Source: Trichosphaerium sp. ATCC 40318
Taxonomy: Eukaryota; Discosea; Flabellinia; Trichosidae
Direction of reading: 5' to 3'
Assembly: GCA_038496445.1 (NCBI GenBank)
Contig: JALMLS010000508.1
Location: forward strand, 1-64,000
DNA length: 64,000 bases
The stretch's first letter is position 1, and every line of letters begins with the position of its first letter. The translations under genes were made by a program, and so were the position numbers. Below are positions 22,090-33,416 of the stretch, in pieces. A model generated the notes under the pieces. It had not been told where the DNA came from. It did not search any database and saw nothing but the letters and a program-made list of their open reading frames with translations.

Positions 22090-22976
22090 TGTGTAAGTAA
22101 TTGTTTAGCGTCGTTCTTTGGCACTACCTGTACTTAACTTAAATTTACGGTAATTGGACGTACGGTATCTGCCTGCTTAGCTAAAAATAAATGGCAACTT
22201 GGCTTGATAAAGAATATTCAATGAAAGGCACAGAACGGTGCACACCATGGAACGTGAGAAAGGAACTGGCGTGAGAAAAACCAAGCGTCTCGTTGGTACA
22301 TTAAAACTACAACGCGACGCGTCATAGTTGAACACACTGATTTTACACCAAATCTCAAGTGCTGATACTTACAGCTAATACTGCAGCAGGCGCTGATGGA
22401 TGCTTGAACACAGAGTTAGAAAACTATAAGTTGACACTATTTTTGTGTTAGCGCTAAAACTAGTTTTTCGAGATGGTTAGGTTTGTGAGCACAGGTAACC
22501 CCGCAGAGTATGCAAGCTGTATTCGCGCAATGAAGGAATGATTAAGGTTAATACTATCACTGCAACAACAAGTATTCGTGGGAAGGTAGAACCTCTCATA
22601 GTCGGATTCGTTGAGTATGTGGTAACATTTGGTTGCTAAACAATTAAGAAATAAGAACAGAATCACGTGCTTTGAGCTACAAACAATTTGTGCTTGCGTC
22701 TGCGTGATTGACCCAAATACAGCCTATGTGTCCAATAACAACTAGGGCGAACCAAACGCTCAACTTGGTTTGTTGGCATTTATCCAGTTTTGAGTTAACA
22801 AAGCGTATAGCAAGCAGAAAAGTTCAACACTGTATTTAAATACCAATAGGTTTATATCCGGTCAACTGTCCCAAACACAGCTCGTATCTTAATGTGATTC
22901 GTACGCTCGTCGGTCATTAGCAAAGGACAAACAAATCACTTAAGCAGAGTTAACCTTTCAGAGCACTTGCTCAAAG
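22090..22976. other. divergent intergenic region
   Basis: The spacer lies between the starts of the C2-domain gene and the YdcF-like gene. Several short frames are present, none convincing. CACGTG lies near 22663. Confidence 0.5.
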
Positions 22977-23786
22977 ATGGAAACGGATAACATAACGCCT
23001 AGAGTGATTGAACAGGCTCAAGTTCTTTGGGACTATCATTGCTTGAACCATGAGCTTAAAAAGAGGGACTGCATTCTTGTACTAGCGACACTTGTTTTTT
23101 TTCATTTTTCGCTAAGAAATTAGGTGCTTGGAAGCAATGACACACGTGTAGCGCATAGAGCGGCTGAACTTTTTCTAAAAGGCTTTGCACCTTATATTTT
23201 ATTCTCAGGAGGTAAAGGCAATCTAACGCTGGCACGTGAGCTTCATTTAATGTAAATAACGGCGAACAGCATTGGGAGCAGTCAGAAGCCGATACTTTCG
23301 CTGCCATTGCGTTAGAGATGGGCGTACCACGTGATAGAATTCTTATAGAAAACAAGTCAAGCAATACAGGCGAAAACATAGCATTCTGCAAACAGGTGTT
23401 GAAAGAACACAACAAAGATCCTCACGTGCGTCTTAAACAACAACAGTGGTTTAGAATTGTGTTTTTTTGTTGAGTTGTTCATTTAGAAGTTCATTGTGGT
23501 TCAAAAACCGTACATGGAGCGTAGAGCATATGCTGCATTGTGTAAACAATGGCCTGAGAATGAGTACATCGTTACATCACCTCAGATTAAGAGCATCAAG
23601 GAGTATATCTCAAAAGATGTAGATATGACTCTCGAGGATTTGATTAATGTTGTGGTTGGAGATATGCAACGTATTATGGTTTACCCTTCTCGTGGATTTC
23701 AAACGACGCAAGATATACCAAAGCATGTCATAGATGCATACAATGGATTGGTTTCGAAGGGCTTTGTTAACCACATGCTAAAATAA
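22977..23786 (+). CDS. YdcF/SanA-like DUF218 protein
   Basis: Exons are 22977-23078, from 23124, about 23270-23425, and 23487-23786. The product reads VIEQAQVLWDYH, DCILVLGSNDTRVAHRAAEL, ILFSGGKGNLT, SEADTFAAIALEMGVP, RILIENKSSNTGENI, VVQKPYMERRAYA, VTSP and VGDMQRIMVYP, the ordered signature of the DUF218 family. Bacterial relatives act at the cell envelope; the eukaryotic role is unknown. The junction between GNLTLA and the next exon does not resolve: the obvious donor (GGCAC|gtgag, 23236) joined at 23270 changes frame, and the in-frame alternative is a 29-nt intron. It may be a frameshift or a non-standard intron. Confidence 0.75.
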
Positions 23787-23933
23787 AACTAATTTTGCTT
23801 AGTTATTCATTTCTACTGTAGCAGGCCATGACAGCAAAGAATTGTCGAGTCACCAGCTTTGCAATAATGTTAGAAAATGTCACATCACTTTCTTCATACG
23901 TATGAGTGTATTGGCTTCTTCCAATAGTTTTTG
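23787..23933. other. spacer to inverted repeat
   Basis: This is the short 3' flank of the YdcF-like gene and ends at the left arm of the inverted repeat. Confidence 0.4.
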
Positions 23934-24129
23934 TAAAAAATGCAAGAAACAACAGAATGTAATCCTTAATCACTATGCTGTTCAAGAATTACGTGCAAAA
24001 CATGGTGGTGTTAGAGGAGAAGAATGTGATCCCAGGCAGGAAAAACTCGTTTTTGGATTCAATGAAATAGTTGATTGAAGTACACTATTAATTACCAGCA
24101 AGTTCTGGTTCCACTAAATTATAGACACA
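23934..24129 (+). repeat. left arm of a perfect 196-bp inverted repeat
   Basis: The arm is identical to the reverse complement of 24792-24987. Both carry the same open reading tail (LNHYAVQELRAKHGGVRGEE, then FGFNEIVD-stop), so this is a duplicated piece of a coding exon and its 3' flank. Identity ends sharply at both borders. Confidence 0.85.
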
Positions 24130-24791
24130 GGTATACAAGTTGGACATACTTGTGGTTCAAGAGTCCGCCAAATAATTTTTAAATGCCAAGAACATTGTCG
24201 CTTCCTTGATTAGTTTTTTGAAAACAACCGTCATAAACTTGTAGCCGAAGTGCTCACCCAATAGTAAAGCGACAATCAACCTCATTGTCATGATTGCAGT
24301 CTCTGATTTTGGTTTGAGTATCGAGTCGTCCATTTGCTTTGTCAACCTTGTCACAAAGATCATCAATACAGTGTTCTGTAATGTCAGTTACAGTAGGTTA
24401 CATTGCTGTCAAAGACTTGAAATAAAAAACGGGCAAACAAAAATAAAACATGTGCGTTTTTGTAAATAATCGATTTAGTGACTTTTCCGTGAATGAGAGG
24501 TTGTTTCGCATAAATTGGACCGGATACGGTAGCAAGTTTTTGATGTTAGAGCACTGTCATAAATGGCGTAACATTACACCTGCAGGTGTTCAGGTACCTT
24601 AAGTTAGAGCTCTTTGAAAACCGACTTTCGACTTAATTCGGTTCTGCGAGTTAGTCTCCGGTAATTGTAATATCACGTACTAATTGTCATTAGGGACGAT
24701 TTTTGGAAGCAGTTCACACTTTCAAAAAAAGTCTAGCACACCTCAAAAACGTTATTTTTGGCCAAATTTTGGGTATGCTTCAGAGTACATT
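24130..24791. other. 662-bp spacer between inverted-repeat arms
   Basis: A plus-strand stretch near 24450-24595 reads MCVFVNNRFSDFSVNERLFR, then KWRNITPAGVQ, ending at a possible donor. A minus-strand frame at 24157-24366 starts MMIFVTRLTKQMDD. Neither is a known family. No transposase-like motif is seen. Confidence 0.35.
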
Positions 24792-25067
24792 TGTGTCTAT
24801 AATTTAGTGGAACCAGAACTTGCTGGTAATTAATAGTGTACTTCAATCAACTATTTCATTGAATCCAAAAACGAGTTTTTCCTGCCTGGGATCACATTCT
24901 TCTCCTCTAACACCACCATGTTTTGCACGTAATTCTTGAACAGCATAGTGATTAAGGATTACATTCTGTTGTTTCTTGCATTTTTTATCACTTTCAGTGT
25001 TCCACATAAAGCTATCATCACCCGTCTCTATACCTGATTGCTGTAAATTGGTCAGTATTTTGAACAA
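24792..25067 (-). repeat. right arm of the inverted repeat with longer open frame
   Basis: The arm itself is 24792-24987. Its open frame extends beyond the repeat to 25067 (FKILTNLQQSGIETGDDSF), so this copy keeps more of the source exon than the left arm and may be the original. The protein is not recognised. Confidence 0.7.
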
Positions 25068-26074
25068 TCATTCTAACCCACAGATACCTTTTTCAAACCT
25101 TTCCTTTTGGTGGCAGGTGCTCAATAAACCATTGTCTACCTGTAAGCAGTTATAGAGTATTTGATAATTTAGGTATCAAAACACGGAGGTTACTTTTTCA
25201 TAGAAGTTGATGAACATAATATTTAAATGAAAATGTCAAAATACTCACTCTTGCTTGGTACTTTATTGAATCAAAGGTCTATACAGCTTGCTGTAGTTAT
25301 GTTTTACCACTACAGAAGTTTTAGAGACAGAACTTACTTTTTACATGGAGACACTTCAGTACTTACCAAAAACAGTTTCTATGAAACTATGCTGCTACAA
25401 TTGTTTAACTATTGCTGAAATTTATGCTGTATCATATACAGTGTATGGACTATACTTTCAAAGAGTAAGAGACCTTCAATAACTCATGGTATTTCATAAA
25501 ATGTAAAATTGCTTATGGTAAATGGAGTACAGAATATTGGAATTTACAGATTACGCAAGGCTGTACAGACTTGAAACCCTTCTTAACATATGTCAAATAG
25601 CTATTAAATGTATGTACACCATTTAAACGCTTGTACACGCTTGCCCTACATCGGTATTGGGGAACTCGATTTGACTACAATATTAACACAGCAAACCAAC
25701 GGTTTAAGCGTTTTCCGAGCGATAAACGTCGTTTAAAGGTACATTGTACATACACGTTCATATTGTGGTACCATAAGCTTTATTTTAGCCCATAACGCAT
25801 ATCTTTATTTGCAAGAGCCGTTTATGATGATTACAGGCTCCAATCATTTGTTTATTCTCAATGAAGCTCGATTGAAGCTTTTTTAGCTATGTATTAAAAA
25901 AATACGCCAAAAAACATGTAAAAAAGTAAATAATTTATTTCACACTTAGAACATAACAATAGAGCCATTCGTTCTAGAGATACATTAACACATGCTAAAG
26001 CATTGATATAAGAGGTGTGAACCGCGTACAAAAATAGTCCCTATAGTCTTACAACTTTAAACAAAGGCGATATT
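25068..26074. other. no gene seen
   Basis: About 1 kb of AT-rich DNA upstream of the F-box/LRR gene at 26075. A 63-codon frame at 25227-25418 has no features. Confidence 0.5.
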
Positions 26075-26962
26075 ATGCTTTCTACCACAATAATCAACAG
26101 TACCACCTGTACAAGTTTACTGGAGCTACCGGCAGAGATAATAGCGCTCATCCTGCGCCAAACAACCAATTCGCGTTTTTCAGCTTGTCAAACCTGTCGT
26201 TTACTTGCTTCTATTGTCCATGACATTATTGGATACCATGCTATTATGATTAAAACGTTAGCTCAAGCAAAATCAGCTGTAATACATGCTGGTATTCTGA
26301 AATACACAAAAATCACACTAGGATGGAATGTTGATGACAACATTACCAGGCAATTTGCTGGAGCTCACACTATTGACCTTAGCTACACCAAAGTAACTGA
26401 TGAAGGTGTCAAAGCTCTTGCTGGAGTACATGTGATTAATCTGTTAGCTTGTAAACATATTACAGATGAAAGTGTCAAAGCACTTGCTGGAGTTCACACT
26501 ATTGGCCTTAGTTTCACTTCAGTAACTGATGAAGGTGTTAAAGCACTTACTGGCGTTCATACTATTAAGCTTCGTAAAACTAAAGTAACTGATGAAGGTA
26601 TCAAAGCACTTGCTGGAGCTCATACAGTTAGCCTCTATGATACTTCAGTAACTGATGAAGGTGTTAAAGCGCTTGCTGGAGTGCATACTATTTCCCTTTC
26701 CGGCACTTCAGTAACTGATGAAGGTGTTAAAGCACTTGCTGGAGTCCATACTATTTACCTCACTGACACTTCAGTAACTGATGAAGGTGTTAAAGCGCTT
26801 GCTGGAGTCCATACTATTTACCTTTCTGGCACTTCAGTGACTGATGAAGGTGTTAAAGCACTTGCTGGCGCTCACACTATTAGTCTTAGTAACACTAAAG
26901 TAACAGATGAGGGTGTCAAAGTACTTGCTGGAACTCGTATTATATGGAACTTCAGAATCTGA
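26075..26962 (+). CDS. F-box/LRR protein, highly regular repeats
   Basis: The intronless gene encodes 295 residues. Residues 14-45 are an F-box (LLELPAEIIALILRQ, then ACQTCRLLASIVHDIIGY). From about residue 95 come eight or nine LRR units of 21 or 23 residues, the core being TDEGVKALAGVHTI. Several units are nearly identical at DNA level, which indicates recent unit duplication. F-box/LRR proteins are substrate receptors of SCF ubiquitin ligases. The frame ends WNFRI-stop. Removing one A near 26940 would continue YGTSESESLAGIEEVRR for about 20 more residues, so a recent one-base shift may have shortened the end. Confidence 0.85.
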   Translation: MLSTTIINSTTCTSLLELPAEIIALILRQTTNSRFSACQTCRLLASIVHDIIGYHAIMIKTLAQAKSAVIHAGILKYTKITLGWNVDDNITRQFAGAHTIDLSYTKVTDEGVKALAGVHVINLLACKHITDESVKALAGVHTIGLSFTSVTDEGVKALTGVHTIKLRKTKVTDEGIKALAGAHTVSLYDTSVTDEGVKALAGVHTISLSGTSVTDEGVKALAGVHTIYLTDTSVTDEGVKALAGVHTIYLSGTSVTDEGVKALAGAHTISLSNTKVTDEGVKVLAGTRIIWNFRI

Positions 26963-27597
26963 ATCCCTTGCTGGTATTGAAGAGGTTAGGAGGTTAATGG
27001 ACTAAAGTGGAAAATGTAACTGGCGAAATAAAGACAACATGATTTAGTAGCTATAGCGTTTGAAGTATGTTAATAGAACCTTCCTGGTATTGTAGTAAGG
27101 CAGAAAAGAAACAATACAAACATCATCATTGCCACTATCCTTCACTATAGAACTACAAAGCATTCCTTTTACAGTTCAAGTACAATTGCAACATCAGAAC
27201 TACTAAAAAACACGATAATTATCTATTATTATTCTTCCTGTTTAACTCAGTTACTTTTGCTATGCAATGGATTTCAATTGTAAGTAGCTTCTTTCCATGT
27301 ATTTTTCTCTAACACTTTCTAAATCATGCAGGTAACACAATGGTAACATGTATGAAGCATAGTACTAGTCGCATTAAGCAGTCGACTGGCTTTATTAAGT
27401 CGACTAAAAATTTTTGGCATCGACCCTGTTTTAGGACACTTTTCATGTTTGACTAAGTCACAAACAGCAAAAAGTTGCAAAGACTAGCAAACGTGAATGA
27501 TACAAATAATAGAATTTTAGTTAAAGTTTCTGGCGGCAACTGTTGGATAAGATCAGTTGTATGTTCAGAAGTATTGTGCTCATATGTTATTATTCAA
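26963..27597. other. no gene seen
   Basis: AT-rich spacer. The open frame at 27475-27780 is an accident that runs into the ubiquitin-like pseudogene on the other strand. Confidence 0.5.
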
Positions 27598-27978
27598 CAC
27601 GGGTTCGAACTAAATAAAATCGTTTATACTCTACCGAAAAGTCAATTGTTCTTTGTGTTTAATAATGTACAGGTCTTGATTATAGCAAGTGGAGGTGTCA
27701 CTTTGCGGAGACTAAATTGCATGATGAGAAGCGTCACCCTATATCAGACTGTGACTACCACTATCCCCTCTAAGTCGTAACACAAGGTGTAGAGTCGAAC
27801 CATCTTCCACTGTAATGCGCTACAGTCTTGTAATCCTCTAGTCTCTTCCCAGCAACGATAAGTCTCTGTTGGTCACTTGGAATACGTTACTTTACTTGTA
27901 TACAGCGTTTAATCTTGTTTTTGCACCTTCTTGGTCTTCAATTTTTACTTTTACGTTTTCAATAGTATCCTTGGCAAC
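27598..27978 (-). pseudogene. inverted partial copy of the ubiquitin-like gene and its 3' flank
   Basis: On the minus strand this matches 37078-37497: the second half of exon 1, the intron, exon 2, the trailer and the spacer up to just before the F-box/LRR gene at 37511. The first half of exon 1 is absent. Several bases are missing, including the intron's ATTCATAG acceptor and an AG in the AGAGTGGAAG stretch. It cannot make the protein. Confidence 0.85.
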
Positions 27979-28089
27979 GACAACCAAAAAAAAAACCAAG
28001 AAACAAAACTAATTCCTTCATCTCCATGTTTGTTAACGGCTTCGCTTTGGGTCTAAACTGTTTACACACCAAAAGTCATTACAAGCTGA

Positions 28090-28385
28090 GGACTTGCACT
28101 TTTTCTTTTATTTTTCACGCGGATTTTTGCATTTTTTTCCGCAGTTTTGACTTGTTGATTACAAATGCCAATTGGCCACTTGTTTGAGTCAGAAATATAG
28201 TACTTGAAAAAAATACCCCTTCCAAACATCCTCATATTTCAATATGAAGGTGGTGAATGCAATACAAAACAGCCGTTCATTAGGTGTCACAAGCTCCTTA
28301 TATTTCGCAGAAATTTGACAATTGCAAAACATGTGGAAAAAATTGTTAAAATCCACGTGAAAAATAAAAGAAAAAGTGCAAGTCC
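28090..28385. repeat. fold-back element with about 52-bp arms
   Basis: The left arm (28090-28141, starting GGACTTGCACTTTTTCTTTT) and the right arm (28333-28385, ending AAAAGTGCAAGTCC) are inverted copies with a few mismatches. One mismatch turns CACGCG on the left into CACGTG on the right. No flanking target duplication is obvious. A non-autonomous element or a hairpin arising by inverted duplication are both possible. Confidence 0.6.
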
Positions 28386-29362
28386 ATTAAACCGCTTCAT
28401 TAACATCTCTAGCAGTAACATCAAACAGTATTAATTGTGTGGTTGTTTTCTAGATCAAAAAGAAGGCACGTGTATTACATCCTATTGGTCATTTTGTAGT
28501 GGATAAGTCACGTCACTTGAACTATTAGGAGAGTCTGTATGATATTTTCCTAACACAAAGGTTGTTGTACTACCAAAATTAGAAGAGGTTGATACTGAAG
28601 ACAATATTAAGGTCATTTAAAACAGTTGATATCGGTACAAGGAGTTATTTTCTTTTTTTGTACAAAAGAAGTAGTTTGGTACCAAAAACACTGCGAGAGA
28701 AGTGGCCAAAAACCAAAAAGCTAAGTGTAAAAAACCCCATAGTGCAAAAAAACAAATAAAGTAGCTTTATGTACACTTTGCTGAAGTAAAACAATGTACT
28801 TCTATTGAACGTCAACAGAGTTTAATAGCTACCATCGTCAGGATGTACAAACGTTTGTGGACTTTGTCACTTCACACTTCTCTAATACTCAAAAACAGAT
28901 ACTGCATATTTAAGCATACTCACACAGGTCGGTGGTAGCCATTTACTTGCATGGAAACCTTAACGGTGAAGTTGTTCACCAAACGCGCAACTAAATGACA
29001 ACTTCTTTTTTTCTAGTTGTATTATCGACACACTTCACTGATATGGCTATCGAAACTTGGACTCCTTTAGCTGGATCAAGCCATTGAACATCTGAGCTCT
29101 GTTTTACCATAGTATAGTATAAAATGAACCACCTCGATATGACATGTGATTAAATATTCCACACGATTTGCAAGGCTATTTTGTATTGCTGTGGACATAG
29201 GAGTACTAATATTCCAAAGAAATGAACATAAAATCTGACAGTGAAGCACGTGATGCACATAGTATAGCAAACGGGGCTGTATTAATTTTACAAAGTTTAA
29301 TAATTATTGATGTGAACAACAGTCACAAAGTACAGTGCTTTACTGCATGCAATAGCCTTTTC
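28386..29362. other. no supported gene
   Basis: Short pieces such as KARVLHPIGHFVVDKSRH (28462-28515) and VVVLPKLEEVDTEDNIK (28560-28612) have coding character but are broken by stops. They may be relics. The rest shows nothing. Confidence 0.35.
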
Positions 29363-30319
29363 CTATTTTTTCTTTTCAGTTTCACGGCTATCTTGTAAGT
29401 CTCCGAAATCCCTAGTAGTTGCTTCAAACATCTTATAATACTTGTGCGGAGGCTTAACATCTTTGAAAGGGAATTGTCCGTTTACTTCATAATCAGCATA
29501 GGCAATCTTACCAACAAGTTTGTATCCACGTTTTTCACAAGCGGCGCCGCTAAACTTGCTTGAACATACAACTAATGCGCCCTACGATAGTAATTAGTTG
29601 ATTGATACTTACTGGTAGGTATGTACCTTATATCCTAAGCCTGTGATATGCTCAAAATTAGTTTTGTAAAGCATCGTGGCAATACCGCGTCTTGAGTGAT
29701 TTATATCTACAGAAATCCCAGCCCATTTGACCCAAACTCCTTTAATACTTGCTTCTAACTTGTGTGTTGATATCCATCGATTATACATTGTTTTGTACAA
29801 CGAAGAGTATTCTTTTGCCATTTTTATACTAAAGAAAAATAAGTCACGTGTCTACTTTTTAGCAAAGTGAACGGGTACCATTCAAATTTTGAGGGTGCCT
29901 CTAATGCCATATCTAAAGCTAAACGAGCGCCAACGACCTGTTCAAAACAGTTAGTAAATTGAGTTTTTTGTAGTTTATTTTCAACTTCAGCGTTATCAAT
30001 CAACGTAAGAAGGACTTCGAACCCATATAGAGTTACGCGGTCAAAGGCGCTGAATTGGGCGCTGTCTTCTTCTAACGTTGACAGGCAACTCTCTACTACA
30101 TCGTACCTTTCCTGAGGACCGTTCTATAGCCACAGTTGATAATCCTTGAGAAGTGATGACTGACAACAACTTAGTGAAATAACCTTCAATTGCGTCCCTC
30201 GACGCTCCGACTGTTACACACTCAGTTTCTCCACGGTAAAAGCCATCTGTCATTACATTTATAGCTTCTGATTTATGTTTAGCTGTTAAGACAGTGAAAG
30301 AGTAGTTGTTGAGGTGCAT
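29363..30319 (-). CDS. GNAT-family N-acetyltransferase
   Basis: Exons 30319-30107, 29937-29879, 29828-29627 and 29581-29363 give 231 codons in frame. The N-terminal half has MTDGFYRGE, TVAIERSSGK|VVGARL. The acetyl-CoA binding motif A is ISVDINHSRRGIATMLYKTN, followed by GYKGALVVCSSKFSG and a final CEKRGYK-like strand. This is the arylalkylamine/general GNAT layout. The substrate is unknown. Intron 1 (169 nt) is unusually long here and also contains an open frame running into exon 2 (from YDVVESCLSTLEEDSAQ), so an alternative first exon is possible. Confidence 0.75.
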
Positions 30320-30752
30320 CTGGTGTGTTTGTATTTAATTTATGGCGCTTTTTAGGGAAAAACGGATATCCAGAAACTAAATAAAAACTGCCAAAAAAAA
30401 AAGAGGAAATCTGGTTTTTAGTGTACGTATGGTGAACAGTTACCAATTTTAATGTTGAATGCAGTGCGTTGTTCTTAGATTATTTAAATAAATAAAGTGA
30501 ATGTTCACGTGATACTTTTTCACACCAAGTCTTTCAGTATGTTGCGACGTCTGAAATATCGGAATTTTCCAACATAGCTATCAATGAAAAAATCTGCCCT
30601 TCCGTAGGCCATGATAGCGTGATAACAATATCGCGTTGCGAACAATACGAGCGTTTTTTAAAGCTGTATCAACTGACGTATTGAACTTGAATTCTCGTTT
30701 AGGTAATAACAGCTGATAGCTATTAGGGTTGAGGATAAAGTGCGTTTATTAG
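30320..30752. other. intergenic
   Basis: Spacer between two minus-strand genes. CACGTG lies near 30507. No gene is seen. Confidence 0.55.
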
Positions 30753-33037
30753 TTACTTTTCAAGATCAACTGCAAGCTTTTTAGCGTGTTGAACTATTGC
30801 GTCTAAATCATCTCCGACTAGAAGAGGTGTTTCATCGTCTACAGACAATAGGTAATCTCTAAGAAGTGGCCTAAAATCACTTTGTAAACTTTCATAAAAA
30901 AAACCTTGTTTAATTTTTACTCACCTAATACACTCGCTGTATTCAAGTTGAGTTAATGATTCAAGCTTATCTTTTAGATCTAAACCTGTAGCTGATTCCA
31001 GAGATTGTATGAACTCAAGTTGAAGATCATTAAGAGGGTGGTTCTGCTCTCTTTGTAGATCAGCCTGAGGCAAGCGTGAGTTAGATTTAACCTTTCACAA
31101 TCAAAAAACGGAGCACCTTAGTCAGTGTTGGAGCGTTTGGAAGCTTCATAGGGCAATCTGTACGAGGTGTCTTACGTTGGAGCAGAGTCCAGTCGAAAGG
31201 TGCTAGCATAAATCAGCAAACCAGCAAAAAACAGCATAAAGTTTTCAAAGTTATTTTGTACTTACCTGCCCAAGCGTCACGTTTAGTGAGATGGTTTGGC
31301 AAGTTGAAAATATTTTTTAATGTAGCAGGAATAGAAGCGAGTTCATATTGGGAATCAGGTGTTGGTCCATTTTCAGGAGTATGAATAAGAAGACCCTTGT
31401 TGATCCACGGAGAAATCTAAGAGAAGAAGATTCATTAGAATAAAACCTGTTGAAGTTCAGAAACACGTACCAATAGTGTTGGAATACGCACTCCTAACAT
31501 TGTGTAGTTAAATGATTCGTTTCCTACAACACCATCTGGACTTGGTACATTCTTTGAAGGAGGTGGCACGTGATCAAAATAACCGCCATGTTCATCGTAA
31601 GTGATAACAAACAAGATTTCATTCCATTTTGGACTTGCCTGAAAGTAAGGCGCGGTTAAACAGTATTCAAAGAGAGTAACGTGTACGTACACGAATAGAT
31701 TCATATAATTTTTTCATGAGGACTTCACCAGCTGCGACATTGTGATCTGGATGTTGGTCTAGTGAAATTTGTCAGTAAATTTTTTTTTTGGCAATAAGTC
31801 TAAGATGCTGATGTTGGCTTACCTGTTGCGAAGTGGGTTGCATTAGGTGCGGATTGTGGGAACAAAAAGGTGTAGTTAGCAACGTTTCCTTTTGCTACAT
31901 CATCGTAGAATTGCTCAATTGGGAACTGAAAGGGAACAGTTATTTATCGAAAAAAGTAGTATGCTTCACTAACAATGTTTTTTTTAGCTTCAGCTGTTTG
32001 AAGGTATGCGAAATTCAATGCGCAATATGTAGAATCAATATAGTACATACGCCAAGTAAGTCCAGCTGAAAAAAAACGTAAGCAGGAGAAGTAACATCAG
32101 ACTTTCTCACCTTCAGTTAGACTTTGATAAATAGTCTTTGATGGAATACCTCCCGTTACAGGATTGTTGTTTGTCTGACCGTGAGCAGTTGCAGCATGTG
32201 CAAAGTACCTATTAGGGCACGTGCATGAAGGCACAGAACAGAAGAACTTTGAAAAAAGTAAATCAACTGAAAACACGTGAGCACGTACCATATCAAACAT
32301 AGCGAATTCTTCTGAAAGTGCGCTACAAAAAAAACTAGCGTTAGACTTTTTGGGCTTACAGGTAAACATACGTCATGATTGGAAGTCTGTCTGTTGTAAA
32401 CATGTTCACAGCATTGTCTGGGTGGTTTGTAGATCCATGATGAGCGATATTCGTTTGAATAAAACCAAGCATAGTTTCGTTGCTTGTATGTTGGTATCCG
32501 TACGATGAACCAAAAATACCTTGCGTAGTACCTGTTGTTTCTTAGTTTTTACAAAAAACGCAATCAAGATTTTTTACCACCAAGGGAATGATCAGGGTCC
32601 CAAGGACCAACGTAAGGAGCTGTGTCACCGACGTAGATTTTCTTGCTATGAAGTACAATCAACAGTCATTTTCTCGCCGTTTTTGAAATAAAAAAATTGT
32701 CACGTGCCTTTTTGGATCGCTCACCGATTCTGGGTTATATTCTTTACCAGTTAACCCATTAATGTCAGGATTAGAACGCTACGCAAATAATTAATATTAC
32801 CAATCGCTTGACGGTTTTTTTTTCTAGGCACCTTCATCCATCCTTGCATGTGATCAAACGAACGATTCTCTAAAATACAAATTAAAAAACGAAAAAGTTT
32901 TCGTAGTTATCTACGACGTTGTCACTTTTTTCGAGTCACGTGCCTTCCATTAGTACAATTACATGTTCAACAGGATATTTTGCTGCTAACAGGACCTGCA
33001 CTACAACTAACACAAAAAGGAATACAGAACAACGCAT
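30753..33037 (-). CDS. secreted phospholipase C-like phosphoesterase (PF04185 type)
   Basis: The ATG at 33037 begins a signal peptide ([18 protein letters not shown]). About a dozen exons follow. Family motifs in order are [79 protein letters not shown] and [15 protein letters not shown]. These match plant non-specific phospholipase C and bacterial acid phosphatases, with ENRSFD and the DEHGG metal and phosphate ligands intact. The C-terminal exons form a helical tail ending LAVDLEK-stop. The enzyme probably hydrolyses phospholipid head groups outside the cell or in the secretory path. Many of its introns carry CACGTG. Confidence 0.85.
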
Positions 33038-33416
33038 TTTGATTCCAGTAGTTTTATTTGTTGGTCTTCAGGTCTCGTATTCGTTGTGTTGTGAATTAAT
33101 CAGACTCCGCTTAAGGGCACCTGAAACTAAAACGCGTTGGTTGAAAGCTAAGTACCATTAATTGGACACAAGAGTTCACTGATCTCGGGTTGTGGCTATT
33201 TCGTATCATATTACTGTTAACGGAATAGTAATTATCAAAAATAATTGTTTAAAATTGATAAAAGTAAGCGACCTTAAATATCACGCCTAAGGGAAAAGTA
33301 TGACGTGACTTGACATTGCTCAAACAATAATTCTCTCAATAACATACTATGAGCTTGATAAGGCGTTTGACAAGATATGTAATACGTTTTACAAGTCAAA
33401 GTCAGAGCGAGCATTA
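33038..33416. other. intergenic
   Basis: Region 5' of the phosphoesterase gene and 3' of the STAT-like gene. No coding is seen. Confidence 0.5.

Noticed and set aside
23056-23415. 119-codon minus-strand frame
   Set aside because: It is antisense to the YdcF-like exons, which carry clear family motifs.
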